Assembly (NCBI RefSeq): GCF_015155755.1
Contig: NZ_VWPI01000019.1
Coordinates: 1-35,254 of the forward strand
Direction of reading: 5' to 3'
From: Komagataeibacter sp. FXV3
Lineage (GTDB): Bacteria > Pseudomonadota > Alphaproteobacteria > Acetobacterales > Acetobacteraceae
Length of the DNA stretch: 35,254 bases
Made by a program: the position numbers and the translations under genes. This document shows positions 9,001 through 17,228 of this stretch, in pieces. How positions within the stretch are numbered: the first letter of the stretch is position 1; every line of letters starts with the position of its first letter. The notes under the pieces were generated by a model. That model did not search any database. It was given only the letters and a program-made list of their open reading frames with translations, and had not been told where the DNA came from.

Positions 9001-9092
9001 TACCCTGCCTCCCGCCTGTCATGGTTACGGTAGGGTAATGGATGGCGCCCGAAGCGCAAGATGCGGACGGGCACCGTGCGCGGCGCAGGCCC

Positions 9093-9893
9093 TCAGATAA
9101 CCTTCAGGCCAACTGTAACAAGGATCGCGGCCAGTATGGTGCGCTGCACCCGGTCGGGAACAAGCCCGATGCACAGGCTGCCCAGTATGATGCCCGGAAT
9201 GGACCCGCACAGCAGCGAAGTCAGCAGCGGGATATCAATATCCCCGATCCACCAGTGTCCCATGCCCGCGATGGCCGTAAGGGGCACGGCATGGGCAATG
9301 TCGGAGCCGACCAGACGGCGGATTTCCAGCGTGGGATACAGAAAGATCAGCGCCGCCATGCCGATGGCCCCCGCACCGACGGAAGACAGCGTGACCATGA
9401 CCCCCAGCACCGCGCCCAGCAGCGTGGTCAGCTGACCGGTCATGGCGGGGGAAACGCTACCGGCCTTCTGTCGCGACAGCATCTGCAGCCGATGGCGGAA
9501 CAGCACGCTGGGGGCCGTGATCAGCAGCGCTATGCCCAGTGCCACTGAAATCACATGCGTCACCTGTGCCGAGGGACTGCCCGCCCAGTGCAGGGCTGCA
9601 ATCGTAAGCAGGGTGGCGGGTATGCTGCCCAGCGCAAGCCGTCCCACCACGCGCCATTCCACCGACTGGCTGCGACCATGTACCAGCGTGCCCACCGTCT
9701 TGGTCAGGGCCGCATACAGCAGGTCCGTGCCCACGGCGGACTGTGGATGCACCTTGAACAGCAATATGAGCAGCGGGGTCATGAGCGACCCACCGCCAAC
9801 GCCGGTCATGCCGACAAGGAAGCCGACCCCAAGGCCAGACAGTACATAAAGCAGGTTGATCGATTCAGTCAGATGCATGGTCTGGGGCTTCAT
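9093..9893 (-). CDS. TauE/SafE (TSUP) family membrane transporter
   Basis: The 266-residue protein has about eight hydrophobic helices and the hallmark glycine-rich repeats of the TSUP/TauE/SafE family: GVGFLVGMTGVGGGSLMTPLL near the N terminus and a second half-repeat with TLLGAVLGVMVTLSSVGAGA and the helix LGSLCIGLVPDRVQRTILA near the end. Members export or import small organic or sulphur anions such as sulphite, sulphoacetate or taurine across the inner membrane. The substrate cannot be read from the sequence. Two starts are possible (ATG at 9893 or at 9878), neither with a strong ribosome binding site. Confidence 0.88.
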   Translation of the reverse strand: MKPQTMHLTESINLLYVLSGLGVGFLVGMTGVGGGSLMTPLLILLFKVHPQSAVGTDLLYAALTKTVGTLVHGRSQSVEWRVVGRLALGSIPATLLTIAALHWAGSPSAQVTHVISVALGIALLITAPSVLFRHRLQMLSRQKAGSVSPAMTGQLTTLLGAVLGVMVTLSSVGAGAIGMAALIFLYPTLEIRRLVGSDIAHAVPLTAIAGMGHWWIGDIDIPLLTSLLCGSIPGIILGSLCIGLVPDRVQRTILAAILVTVGLKVI

Positions 9894-10245
9894 GGTTCAA
9901 TGGTTGTGGGCCTGGGGCGTATCCGGTCCGGCGGCTGGGCTGGGGTACGTGTCCATCCGTTCCTGACTCGTTTTGCATCCAAATTATACTAAAAAGTTAA
10001 GTGATTTATGCCGGGTTGTGGGAATTGTTTATGTGTAATTCCCATGAAGCACAAGCCGGTTTGGTGATATGCAGCGACAACATTTTTGCATATAACCCGA
10101 AAAAATACGCGAAATCCCTGTTGTGCGGTAGGAAGGAGGTAATTGCGGGGGCCGGTCGGATAATCCTGCTGAAAAATGTCCACGGTGCCGCCGCAACCTG
10201 CCTGCACCATGCCCGTTGCATGTGGAACCATTCAGGAAAATGCGC
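9894..10245. other. Intergenic region, no gene recognised
   Basis: The leftward TauE/SafE gene and the rightward gene block diverge across this stretch, so promoters for both should lie here. I see a small hairpin, GGGAATT (10020-10026) with AATTCCC (10037-10043). No known operator was recognised. Confidence 0.4.
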
Positions 10246-10702
10246 CATGTTCAGCAGACAGGTAATGGCTACTCCCTGGAATTCCATTCCGGCGCGTCCA
10301 CCCCCGATCACGCCACCAGCGGTGGATGATCCCGATCATGGTGAACCCGATGAGAAGGAACCACTGGACCAGCCGGAAAAACATTTCCCCGATTATGATG
10401 AGGATGAACCCATAGATCCGGACAGGGACACTCTGGTCGAACCGCTGGAACCCGATGAGGAGGATGAAGGGCCTGTCACCGACCATGTCCATACGGTGAC
10501 ATGCATGACCATGGGAACCGGTTTGACGAAACTGAAAGTGTACTTGCGGATATCGCAAACACGAATCCATTATCCGGATGTTATATTCTGTTATCGAAAC
10601 AAATGGCAGAAGCCTGGGTCCACGGCAGGACACGCGATACTTGGAGATGGTGATGACGGATGTGATCCAGTCCGAATATGTAGACACTTCCATCCAGCAT
10701 GA
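10246..10702 (+). CDS. Possible small acidic, proline-rich protein of unknown function
   Basis: From the ATG at 10246 the frame reads a short lead, then a strongly biased stretch of about 65 residues rich in P, D and E (for example PARPPPITPPAVDDPDHGEP, later EPLEPDEEDEGPV). Such low-complexity acidic bias is hard to get by chance at this GC content and suggests true coding. After residue about 85 the composition becomes ordinary and noise-like, and the frame runs 50 bases into the dioxygenase gene. The real gene may therefore end earlier, with a frameshift near 10470-10490: an adjacent frame meets TGA at about 10498. No signal peptide or membrane helix is visible. I do not recognise the family. 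Confidence 0.35.
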
Positions 10703-11501
10703 GTTCGATCAGGACGGCGTCGTCTGCCTGCGGCAGGTGATATCCCCGGAATGGATTGCAAAACTGAAAAATGCCTTGCCCACGGCCATACAGTTGGCAG
10801 GGCCCAACCATTTCCGTTTTGAAAATCCCGGTGAAGCCGGACTGTTTTTTGGTGATGTCCTGGTCTGGCAGCGTGTACCCGTATTCGAGGAATTCATGCG
10901 CACGGGGCCCCTTGCCGCCGTGGCGGGCAGTCTCATGCAGTCCCGTACCGTCACGTTCTATCATGATTTCCTGCTTATCAAGGAAGCGGGTACATCCAAG
11001 CGTACCCCCTGGCATCAGGACCAGTCCTACTGGTGTGTCGGGGGCACGCAGGCGCTTACGATCTGGACGCCGCTTGATATGGTGCCGCTGGAAACGTCAC
11101 TGGAATTCGTAAAAGGCTCACACCGCTGGGGACAGTTGTTCGAGGCCGTGCCTTTCGATCCGTCAAGTAAATTCCGCGGGGACCGGGATGGACGTCCGCC
11201 GCTGCCCGATATCGATGCAGTGCCGGAAGATTACGACATCCTGCGTTGGGCGATGGAACCGGGTGACTGTCTGGTGTTCAATTGCAAGACGCTGCACGCA
11301 GCCCCCGGCAATCAGGATCCCCGGCGGTCACGGCGTGTGCTTTCGACCTGCTGGGCCGGTGATGACGCCCATTATGTCGAAATCAAAAGCGACATCGCCC
11401 CACCGGTCAAGGGCGATAACCTTACGCCCGGTCAGGCCCTTGCATGTCCCACGTTCCCACAGATCCTGCCGGTTCCCGGTCCGTTGCCTGAAACGGTCTG
11501 A
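10653..11501 (+). CDS. Phytanoyl-CoA dioxygenase (PhyH) family Fe(II)/2-oxoglutarate oxygenase
   Basis: A 282-residue cytosolic protein of the PhyH family, non-haem iron oxygenases that hydroxylate small molecules using 2-oxoglutarate and oxygen. The iron ligands are visible as the HxD pair in TPWHQDQSYW (H121, D123) and a distal His in NCKTLHAAPGN (H215). Arg226 or 227 in RRSRRVL is the likely 2-oxoglutarate anchor. The family fold signature LDMVPLETSLEFVKGSHRWG is present. GGAG six bases before the ATG at 10653 decides the start; the ATG at 10647 is less well spaced. The gene converges on the minus-strand catabolic operon across a hairpin, so it may prime the same substrate by hydroxylation, but shared regulation is not shown. 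Confidence 0.87.
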   Translation: MTDVIQSEYVDTSIQHEFDQDGVVCLRQVISPEWIAKLKNALPTAIQLAGPNHFRFENPGEAGLFFGDVLVWQRVPVFEEFMRTGPLAAVAGSLMQSRTVTFYHDFLLIKEAGTSKRTPWHQDQSYWCVGGTQALTIWTPLDMVPLETSLEFVKGSHRWGQLFEAVPFDPSSKFRGDRDGRPPLPDIDAVPEDYDILRWAMEPGDCLVFNCKTLHAAPGNQDPRRSRRVLSTCWAGDDAHYVEIKSDIAPPVKGDNLTPGQALACPTFPQILPVPGPLPETV

Positions 11502-11573
11502 ATATGTGGGGATGATGTGCCGATTACGCCTGCCGGGCATTATCGGACAGTCTCAACCGCATCATCCATCGTC

Positions 11574-11613
11574 CCGTAGCAGGGTGTGATTGTGTCATCA
11601 CACCCCGCTACGG
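11574..11613. terminator. Strong hairpin between converging genes (possible bidirectional terminator)
   Basis: A 17-base stem with one A/C mismatch, CCGTAGCAGGGTGTGAT (11574-11590) against ATCACACCCCGCTACGG (11597-11613), has a six-base loop. It lies midway between the stops of the dioxygenase (11501) and the carbamoylase-like gene (11660). No T-run follows on either strand, so a role as transcription stop or mRNA-end protector is likely but not certain. Confidence 0.6.
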
Positions 11614-11659
11614 ATCTACAGGGGGGGGAGCGTGACGGTTGTGCGGGTGGCCTTCTGAT

Positions 11660-12928
11660 CTATACAGGGTCGAAATGTGCATCGGCTGCCATGACGGCAT
11701 GCAGCAGCACATTGGCCCCGGCCACGATATCCCCCGCTTCCGCATGTTCCGCTTCGTTATGGCTCAGGCCATTACGGCAGGGAATAAAGATCATGGCCGT
11801 AGGGCAGATATGTCCCATGTAAGCGGCATCATGACCCGCGCCCGACACGATATCCCGACAGGTCTGTCCCGTCTGACTGGCTGCCCTGCGAACCAGCTCA
11901 ACACAGGCGGGATCAAAATGCACAGCCGGGGATTTCCATATACGTTTCATTGAAAATGCAATGCCCTGCTGTTCCGCCTGCCGGGCTGCTTCCTTGCGGA
12001 TGCACTCTTCCACGGCGGCAATTACATCATCATCGGGATGGCGCAGGTCCAGCGACATCTGTACTTCACCGGGGACCACATTGGTACTGCCAGGTTGCAC
12101 ATGAATGATGCCTACGGTCGCGCGTGTATCCTCACCATGAGACTGCGCGATTTCATCAATCATTATCATGATATGCGCGGCGGTCAGCAATGCATCCCGA
12201 CGCATGGCGCGCGGTGTCGTGCCGGCATGGGCTTCCTGACCGTTCAGGCGCAGGTCAAACCAGCGCATGGCCTGTACGCCGGTTACCGCGCCAATGGTCG
12301 TGCCTTCCTTTTCCAGAACCGGTCCCTGTTCGATATGCAGTTCAAAATAGGCGCGGACCGGATGCTGACCGCAAGGTTCGTCGCCCCTGTAACCGATTTC
12401 TTCCAGTGCCTGCCCAAAGGATATTCCGTCCACATCCCGTATTTCATAAGCCTGTAATTCAGTAATGGCACCGGCAAATACACCGGATGAAAACATGGCG
12501 GGTGCGAAACGGGATCCTTCCTCATTCGTCCAGTTGACCAGTTCAACAGGGTGCCGCATCCGGTAGCCACTGCGCTGCAGCGCGCGCAGGACCGACAGAC
12601 CGGCCAGGACACCATAGATGCCATCATATTTCCCTCCTGTCGGCTGTGTATCAAGATGACTGCCCATAACCAGCGGCGGCAGTGACGGATCGGAGCCGGG
12701 CAGGCGGATGAACTGGTTGCCCATGGAATCAACCGTCAGCACGCCGCCCAGTGCCGCCGCCTGTGTTCCTAACCAGTCGCGGACCTGACGGTCCTGTAGG
12801 GTAAGGGCCAGTCGGCAGATCCCGCCTTTCGCCGTGCCGCCAAACCTTGCGGTTTCGGCAATATCCGCCAGTAACGATGGGCTATCAACGGCAAGGTTAG
12901 TCCCCGTCCTCAATGTCTTCTGGTCCAT
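11660..12928 (-). CDS. M20 Zn-dependent N-carbamoyl-L-amino acid hydrolase / allantoate amidohydrolase-like enzyme
   Basis: A 422-residue cytosolic enzyme of the hydantoinase/carbamoylase family of M20 amidohydrolases, which release CO2 and ammonia from N-carbamoyl amino acids, ureidopropionate or allantoate. The two-metal site is intact: GSHLDTQPTGGKYDG (H91, D102), the Glu pair in NWTNEEGSRF (E136, E137), HIEQGPVLE (H198) and a late His in GAGHDAAYMG or LSHNEAEH. The dimerisation-domain stretch NGQEAHAGTTPRAMRRDAL is typical. It is the last gene of the six-gene minus operon, 104 bases after the binding-protein gene. In this setting it probably removes a ureido group made by an earlier step, either ring opening by the CE4-type enzymes or deimination by the amidinohydrolase. 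The exact substrate cannot be told. Confidence 0.9.
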   Translation of the reverse strand: MDQKTLRTGTNLAVDSPSLLADIAETARFGGTAKGGICRLALTLQDRQVRDWLGTQAAALGGVLTVDSMGNQFIRLPGSDPSLPPLVMGSHLDTQPTGGKYDGIYGVLAGLSVLRALQRSGYRMRHPVELVNWTNEEGSRFAPAMFSSGVFAGAITELQAYEIRDVDGISFGQALEEIGYRGDEPCGQHPVRAYFELHIEQGPVLEKEGTTIGAVTGVQAMRWFDLRLNGQEAHAGTTPRAMRRDALLTAAHIMIMIDEIAQSHGEDTRATVGIIHVQPGSTNVVPGEVQMSLDLRHPDDDVIAAVEECIRKEAARQAEQQGIAFSMKRIWKSPAVHFDPACVELVRRAASQTGQTCRDIVSGAGHDAAYMGHICPTAMIFIPCRNGLSHNEAEHAEAGDIVAGANVLLHAVMAADAHFDPV

Positions 12929-13033
12929 GTATTTTCCTGTTATTTACTATATTGTTTTCATTGTGCTGCAAACGGTGGCTTCCGTTGCGAAGCATATTAT
13001 TCTGGAACGGTAATATATTTCTGGTCTGTTCTG

Positions 13034-13849
13034 TTATTTATTTATACTGCCCGACAGGTTCCATTTATCCGCCAGGGTCATGAATTCATGATCCTGGCGC
13101 AGGCGGGCAAGGGCTTCCGAAAACAGGGCTTCGTTTTTTACGTCGCCTTTCCTGAAGGCCGCGACGATATTCGTTCGGTTGATGGGGGGAGCAATGGGAT
13201 GGAAATGACCGCCGCCCCTCAACCCGATAATGAACGCGACGACTTCCTGTCCATGCAGCGCGGCGCTTGAACGCCCTTCGCGCAGGTTGCTCAACTGCTG
13301 GCCAAGATCGGAATCCCACATGACCTTTATGGCGGGTTTCCCGGTGGCTTCGCAGTTTGTGGCGCTCCAGCGTGAGACCTGTTCGGCAAAACTGGTGCCC
13401 TGAATGGTGGTGACGGTCTTACCGCACAGATCGGTCAGCGTATGAATGTCGTCATGTTCGGCGGAGGTATAGAATTGCGATCCGGTCGTAAGGTAGGGAA
13501 TGAAATCAAAAAGCGCGTGCCGGGCGGGAATATCGTAAAAACCGCTGATGATCATGTTGGCCCGGCCTGACATCAGGGTCGGGATCAACTGTTCAAAAGT
13601 ACTGTCCACCCATTTGACCGGTCGCGCCGAAACCCGGCCAATCGCCCCGGCCAGATCAATATCAAATCCCTGCAGATGCGTGGTTTCCGGGTCACGGAAC
13701 TCCATTGGCGGGTTGCCGGTGTTGATGGCCACGACAATGGGGGCTTCCACCGTCACGGCCGTCGGGGCAGTCCGGAAACAAAAAATGCTGAGCAGGACAC
13801 AGGCGATCATGGCTGCCGGGATAATGGTCATTATCCATGTCCTGTTCAT
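13034..13849 (-). CDS. Family-3 periplasmic binding protein, lacks the usual amine-binding Asp
   Basis: A 271-residue amino-acid-type binding protein (SBP_bac_3). The N terminus has one hydrophobic segment (IIPAAMIACVLLSIFCF) that may be a signal anchor or a late-cleaved signal peptide. The domain opens with IVVAINTGNPPMEF and GFDIDLAGAIG. Arg110 (IPARHALFDF) matches the conserved Arg that binds the ligand carboxylate. The position equal to the Asp that binds the alpha-ammonium in GlnH or HisJ is Gly200 (LHGQEV against LHDTP in GlnH). Two Cys (142 and 166) match pairs in two paralogues on the plus strand, suggesting a disulphide. It lies 12 bases after the CE4-type hydrolase gene. It has no permease next to it and may share the one at 22070. 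Confidence 0.88.
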   Translation of the reverse strand: MNRTWIMTIIPAAMIACVLLSIFCFRTAPTAVTVEAPIVVAINTGNPPMEFRDPETTHLQGFDIDLAGAIGRVSARPVKWVDSTFEQLIPTLMSGRANMIISGFYDIPARHALFDFIPYLTTGSQFYTSAEHDDIHTLTDLCGKTVTTIQGTSFAEQVSRWSATNCEATGKPAIKVMWDSDLGQQLSNLREGRSSAALHGQEVVAFIIGLRGGGHFHPIAPPINRTNIVAAFRKGDVKNEALFSEALARLRQDHEFMTLADKWNLSGSINK

Positions 13850-13861
13850 GGTCGGGACTTT

Positions 13862-14779
13862 CTAACGCGTCGGAACGGAAAGGGGGGGCACGCCCCCGAT
13901 CCAGCGGGGGATCTGCTCTTCATGCGGTGTCCACGTGCCGCTGGCGATCAACGAAGCGATATGGGCTGCGATATCCTCCATCGGCGCAAACCAGACATCC
14001 CCTTTTTCCTGCATGTATCCGAGCAGTTTCACAATTTCCGCCGCACGCGACAGCCGGCCTGATACGAACGGGTGCCATATTGCAGACCACAGACCGCCAT
14101 ATTGCCAGGCCGCATCGAATTCGGCGCGGAACACGGCCATGGCTTCCGCGGGGGCGCGGATTGTCTGGGCCATTTTGAAGGCCTTGGTATGCACATATTG
14201 TGGCCAGTCATCCAATGCGTGGGTGGAAGGCAGTTCGATCAGCGAACCGGCATTGCCTTTCAGCAGGTAAGGCACGTCGTCGCCATACAGGGAAGCATCG
14301 TACCGGAAGCCATGTTCGACAAGAAGGTCAAGCGTATATTCCGAAAACGCACCCGACGGATTGCGGTATCCCGCTGGTTGGCGCCCGGTCGCTTTCTCGA
14401 TCGCGCGTATGCCTTTTTCAAGGATACGGCGTTCATCATCCGGGGAATGCTGGTTTACGCGTTCATGCAGCCAGCCATGATGGCCGATTTCATGTCCGTT
14501 TTCGACCAGAAGGGATATGGCGTGAGGATATTCTTCCACACACCAGCCCGGCACGTACATTGTCTGCCGGATCCCGAAGTGTTTCCAGATATCGACAATG
14601 CGTGGGACCGCAATCGTGGCCCCAAAGCGCAATTCGGACGCGGCGCTGACATGGCGGCCCGCATCTGCGCCGTAAAACAGGTGCAGCAGGCTCTCGGCAT
14701 CAAAATCAAAGCACATGCACACGGCGCACCGCGCGCCGCCTGGCCACGGGGGAGGGTTACTGATCAACTGAAGCGACAT
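13862..14779 (-). CDS. CE4-type polysaccharide deacetylase-superfamily hydrolase (PuuE / imidase-like)
   Basis: A 305-residue metal-dependent hydrolase of the NodB/CE4 superfamily. The metal site is visible as the Asp of CFDFDAES (D25, D27) and the two His of HEIGHHG (H96, H100). Further family motifs are GYRNPSGAFSEYTLDLL, the IELPST...DDWP stretch and WHPFVSGR. No signal peptide is present, so it acts in the cytosol. This, together with its HpPgdA/PuuE-like layout, favours a small-molecule amidase over cell-wall work: relatives include PuuE allantoinase and cyclic imidases that open five- or six-membered N-rings. A paralogue lies at 23731. GGAG precedes the ATG at 14779. It sits between the aldolase and binding-protein genes in the operon. 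Superfamily sure, reaction inferred. Confidence 0.86.
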   Translation of the reverse strand: MSLQLISNPPPWPGGARCAVCMCFDFDAESLLHLFYGADAGRHVSAASELRFGATIAVPRIVDIWKHFGIRQTMYVPGWCVEEYPHAISLLVENGHEIGHHGWLHERVNQHSPDDERRILEKGIRAIEKATGRQPAGYRNPSGAFSEYTLDLLVEHGFRYDASLYGDDVPYLLKGNAGSLIELPSTHALDDWPQYVHTKAFKMAQTIRAPAEAMAVFRAEFDAAWQYGGLWSAIWHPFVSGRLSRAAEIVKLLGYMQEKGDVWFAPMEDIAAHIASLIASGTWTPHEEQIPRWIGGVPPLSVPTR

Positions 14780-14821
14780 AAGGTTTTTCTCCGGCAGCGG
14801 CCTTCAGCCACGGGATGGTTT

Positions 14822-15589
14822 TCAGGTCATATAATCCGGCTGTTCTTTCTGCATCTTGCGACGCAGGGCGTTCCACAGCATCTCGCCCTTGTCCGGGCCT
14901 GTGGAAAACTGGCTGCGTACATGCGTAAGCATCTGGGGCGACGGAATGGAAAGGGGCTGCCCGCCAGATTGCGCGGCAAGCTGGATACGGCATGCCTGTT
15001 CCAGGTAATACATGTAGTAAAATGCTTCCGCGATGGTTCGCCCTACACTGAGCAACCCATGATTTTTCAGGATCATGACCTTGTGATCCCCCAGGTCGCG
15101 GACAAGCCGCTCCCGTTCGCTCAGGTTGCGGTCTTCCGCGATCCCTTCATATTCATGCACCGCCACCGCATTGTAGAATTCCATGCTGATCTGGTTGATG
15201 GGCAGCAGTCCACCCTGCTGCGCCGCGATCGCCATTCCGGCCAGGGTATGGGTGTGCATGACGCAGGCGGCATCGGGCCGCCTGCCATGCACTGCCGAAT
15301 GGATGACAAAGCCTGCCGGGTTGACCGGCATGGCAGTGGGCTGCGCAGGCAGGCCCTGTGCATCCACCTCGACAAGGGAACTGGCTGTGATTTCCTCGAA
15401 CAGATAGCCGTATGGATTGACCAGAAAGCGGTGCCCCGGCCCGGGCAGGCGGACGGACAGATGCGTATAGACCGTATCTGTCATGTCCAGATGTGCGAAC
15501 AGGCGGTAGGCAAGTGCCAGATCCTCCCGCAGGTGCTGCGTTTCGGTCGCGACATCCTGCGCCGCCGAAGGTATTTCAGCCGTGTTCAT
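14822..15589 (-). CDS. Class II aldolase/adducin family protein
   Basis: A 255-residue zinc protein of the class II aldolase/adducin fold, whose members cleave or epimerise hydroxy-acids and sugar phosphates (fuculose-1-P aldolase, ribulose-5-P 4-epimerase) or decarboxylate. The zinc ligands are HTH in VMHTHTLAGMA and the later His in ILKNHGLLSVG. The substrate-side Asp/Glu stretch (SLVEVDAQG) and the conserved HLSVRLPG and FLVNPYG segments are present. AAAGGAG lies nine bases before the ATG at 15589. It is third in the operon, 24 bases after the AbgB-like gene. A retro-aldol or decarboxylation step on the carbon skeleton, after nitrogen removal or hydroxylation, is the likely job. The true substrate is unknown. 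Confidence 0.88.
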   Translation of the reverse strand: MNTAEIPSAAQDVATETQHLREDLALAYRLFAHLDMTDTVYTHLSVRLPGPGHRFLVNPYGYLFEEITASSLVEVDAQGLPAQPTAMPVNPAGFVIHSAVHGRRPDAACVMHTHTLAGMAIAAQQGGLLPINQISMEFYNAVAVHEYEGIAEDRNLSERERLVRDLGDHKVMILKNHGLLSVGRTIAEAFYYMYYLEQACRIQLAAQSGGQPLSIPSPQMLTHVRSQFSTGPDKGEMLWNALRRKMQKEQPDYMT

Positions 15590-15613
15590 GCGCCTGCACT
15601 CCTTTGTGGTCCA

Positions 15614-17215
15614 TCAGTCGCGCACATTGCCCATGGACCATTCACTGCCGCGTGGCGTTTCCACGTATTCGGGCCAATGATAATCGACCGGCGCCTTGAA
15701 ATCGCTGGGCAGCAGTGGGGCGATCCAGCGCGTTCCCCCCACGCCACCGCCGGTGCGTTCGCGGAATTCGGCCTGTGCGGCTTCCAGGACGGCGGGTTTT
15801 GTCAGCAGGTCAAGCAGGGTAGTGGTGATGACCTGCGATGCCCGGCTCCACATCGGGTCGATGCAGGCAGTGTAACCGGCCATGGCATGGCGCGCCCATG
15901 CAGGGTAGCGGTAACCGGGGGCTTCGGGGTGATGCAGGGTGGGACGGGCGACATACAGCCGGACCGTTGGCGCGTGCCATGTATAATCCACGTAATCATC
16001 CGCCGCGTAATGCTTCTGCCATTGCGGCAGCTGTTCACGGAAGGCGGCTTCGGCTTCCTGCGGGGATGTTAGTTTCATCATGTTGGGCAGCAGCGGTTCC
16101 GCCGTTTCGGGCAGGCCGAGGGTCTTGTGGACTTCCTGGGCGAATCGCACTGCGTCCTCACCCCATTGTGGTGCGCCAAGTCTTTTGAAATTGGCAAAGG
16201 TGGTTTCGGCCATAACATGGTTGGGTAGGCCGGGACGGGTCTTGGTGATCCATTCCTTCTTGACGGTACAATGCGTCATCGCGGCGATGCTGTCGGCATT
16301 ACGATCAAGGATTTCAAAGGCCGAATGGCACATGTCCAGCGAGGGCGCGCGCATGGAATACTGGATCTGCCCGATTCCGGGGGCGAAATTGTCCGCCGTG
16401 GCCTGACCGGCAATCGGGATGAATTCGTTGATGGTCCAGCTACCGGTATGTGGCAGGATGGATTCCTTCATCATCTTGGAATTGGTGTACATCAGGCAGA
16501 CCGCATCGATCGCGCCGGGTGCGCGTGCGATAGCATGTATATGCGTGATTTCACCCGAAGAGATGTTCGCCTGCCATGTCTCGGGATCGGGACATTCAAA
16601 TGTATAGATACGACTCCAGTAAGGTGCGCTTGTTGTCTCCCAGAAACATCCATTCGTCAGCGCGGGAAAGGAATGGGGATGAAAACTGATGGCCGCATCC
16701 AGTCCGGCATAATAGCCGTGGGCGGCGTGCACCGGCTTTGAACCGCACATCTTTTCCGCCGGTTCACCAAAGAAGACGAGCGTGCCGGGAATGGAATGTT
16801 CTTCCATGGCCCGTTTTGTCGCCAGGAAACCGGCCAGTGCGCCGATACCCAGTGCGGAATGCGGGTCGGTATGGCCCGCCGCCAGCCGGCTTGTCCCCTT
16901 GCGCGGCTGCCGATAGGGAACCGCTTCCTGCGACTGTCCGGGTACCGCGTCATATTCCGCGTAGCCTGCCAGTACGGGACCGTCCCCATTGCGCCATTCC
17001 GCACGGAAGGCGGTGGGCATCCCTGCCGTGCCTTCCTCCACAGTGAAACCTTCGCTGCGCAGACGTTCGACATACCAGCGACTGGAGCGGTATTCGCGCC
17101 ATGACGGTTCCTGAAAATCCCAGATCGTCTTGTGATCCTTGGAAAACGCGGCCTGCCGTTCAATCAGCCAGTCGAGCGCCGTACGCTGCGCGTCGGAAAA
17201 TTCATCGTTCCACAT
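15614..17215 (-). CDS. AbgB-like M20 amidohydrolase with altered metal-site residues
   Basis: A 533-residue M20 amidohydrolase most like the AbgB branch (p-aminobenzoyl-glutamate hydrolase subunit B), enzymes that split N-acyl bonds. Visible features are the AGYAEYDAVPGQSQ entry, the AAGHTDPHSALGIGALAG segment with the metal His115, GEPAEKMCGSKP (E154) and SFHPH (H179, H181). Two canonical positions differ. The Cys before the first His is Ala (AAGH instead of ACGH), and the second Glu of the catalytic PAEE is Lys155, with a Cys two residues later (C157). Length is 50 residues over typical AbgB. The ATG at 17215 has GGGGAGCGG upstream; an in-frame ATG at 17236 would overlap the upstream gene's end. 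It lies 13 bases after the deiminase gene. Confidence 0.86.
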   Translation of the reverse strand: MWNDEFSDAQRTALDWLIERQAAFSKDHKTIWDFQEPSWREYRSSRWYVERLRSEGFTVEEGTAGMPTAFRAEWRNGDGPVLAGYAEYDAVPGQSQEAVPYRQPRKGTSRLAAGHTDPHSALGIGALAGFLATKRAMEEHSIPGTLVFFGEPAEKMCGSKPVHAAHGYYAGLDAAISFHPHSFPALTNGCFWETTSAPYWSRIYTFECPDPETWQANISSGEITHIHAIARAPGAIDAVCLMYTNSKMMKESILPHTGSWTINEFIPIAGQATADNFAPGIGQIQYSMRAPSLDMCHSAFEILDRNADSIAAMTHCTVKKEWITKTRPGLPNHVMAETTFANFKRLGAPQWGEDAVRFAQEVHKTLGLPETAEPLLPNMMKLTSPQEAEAAFREQLPQWQKHYAADDYVDYTWHAPTVRLYVARPTLHHPEAPGYRYPAWARHAMAGYTACIDPMWSRASQVITTTLLDLLTKPAVLEAAQAEFRERTGGGVGGTRWIAPLLPSDFKAPVDYHWPEYVETPRGSEWSMGNVRD

Positions 17216-17228
17216 TATTCCGCTCCCC

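Noticed and set aside
14072-16072. A 666-codon plus-strand open frame across the CE4, aldolase and AbgB-like genes
   Set aside because: It is antisense to three genes with clear catalytic motifs and has no domain of its own; it arises from GC-biased third positions.
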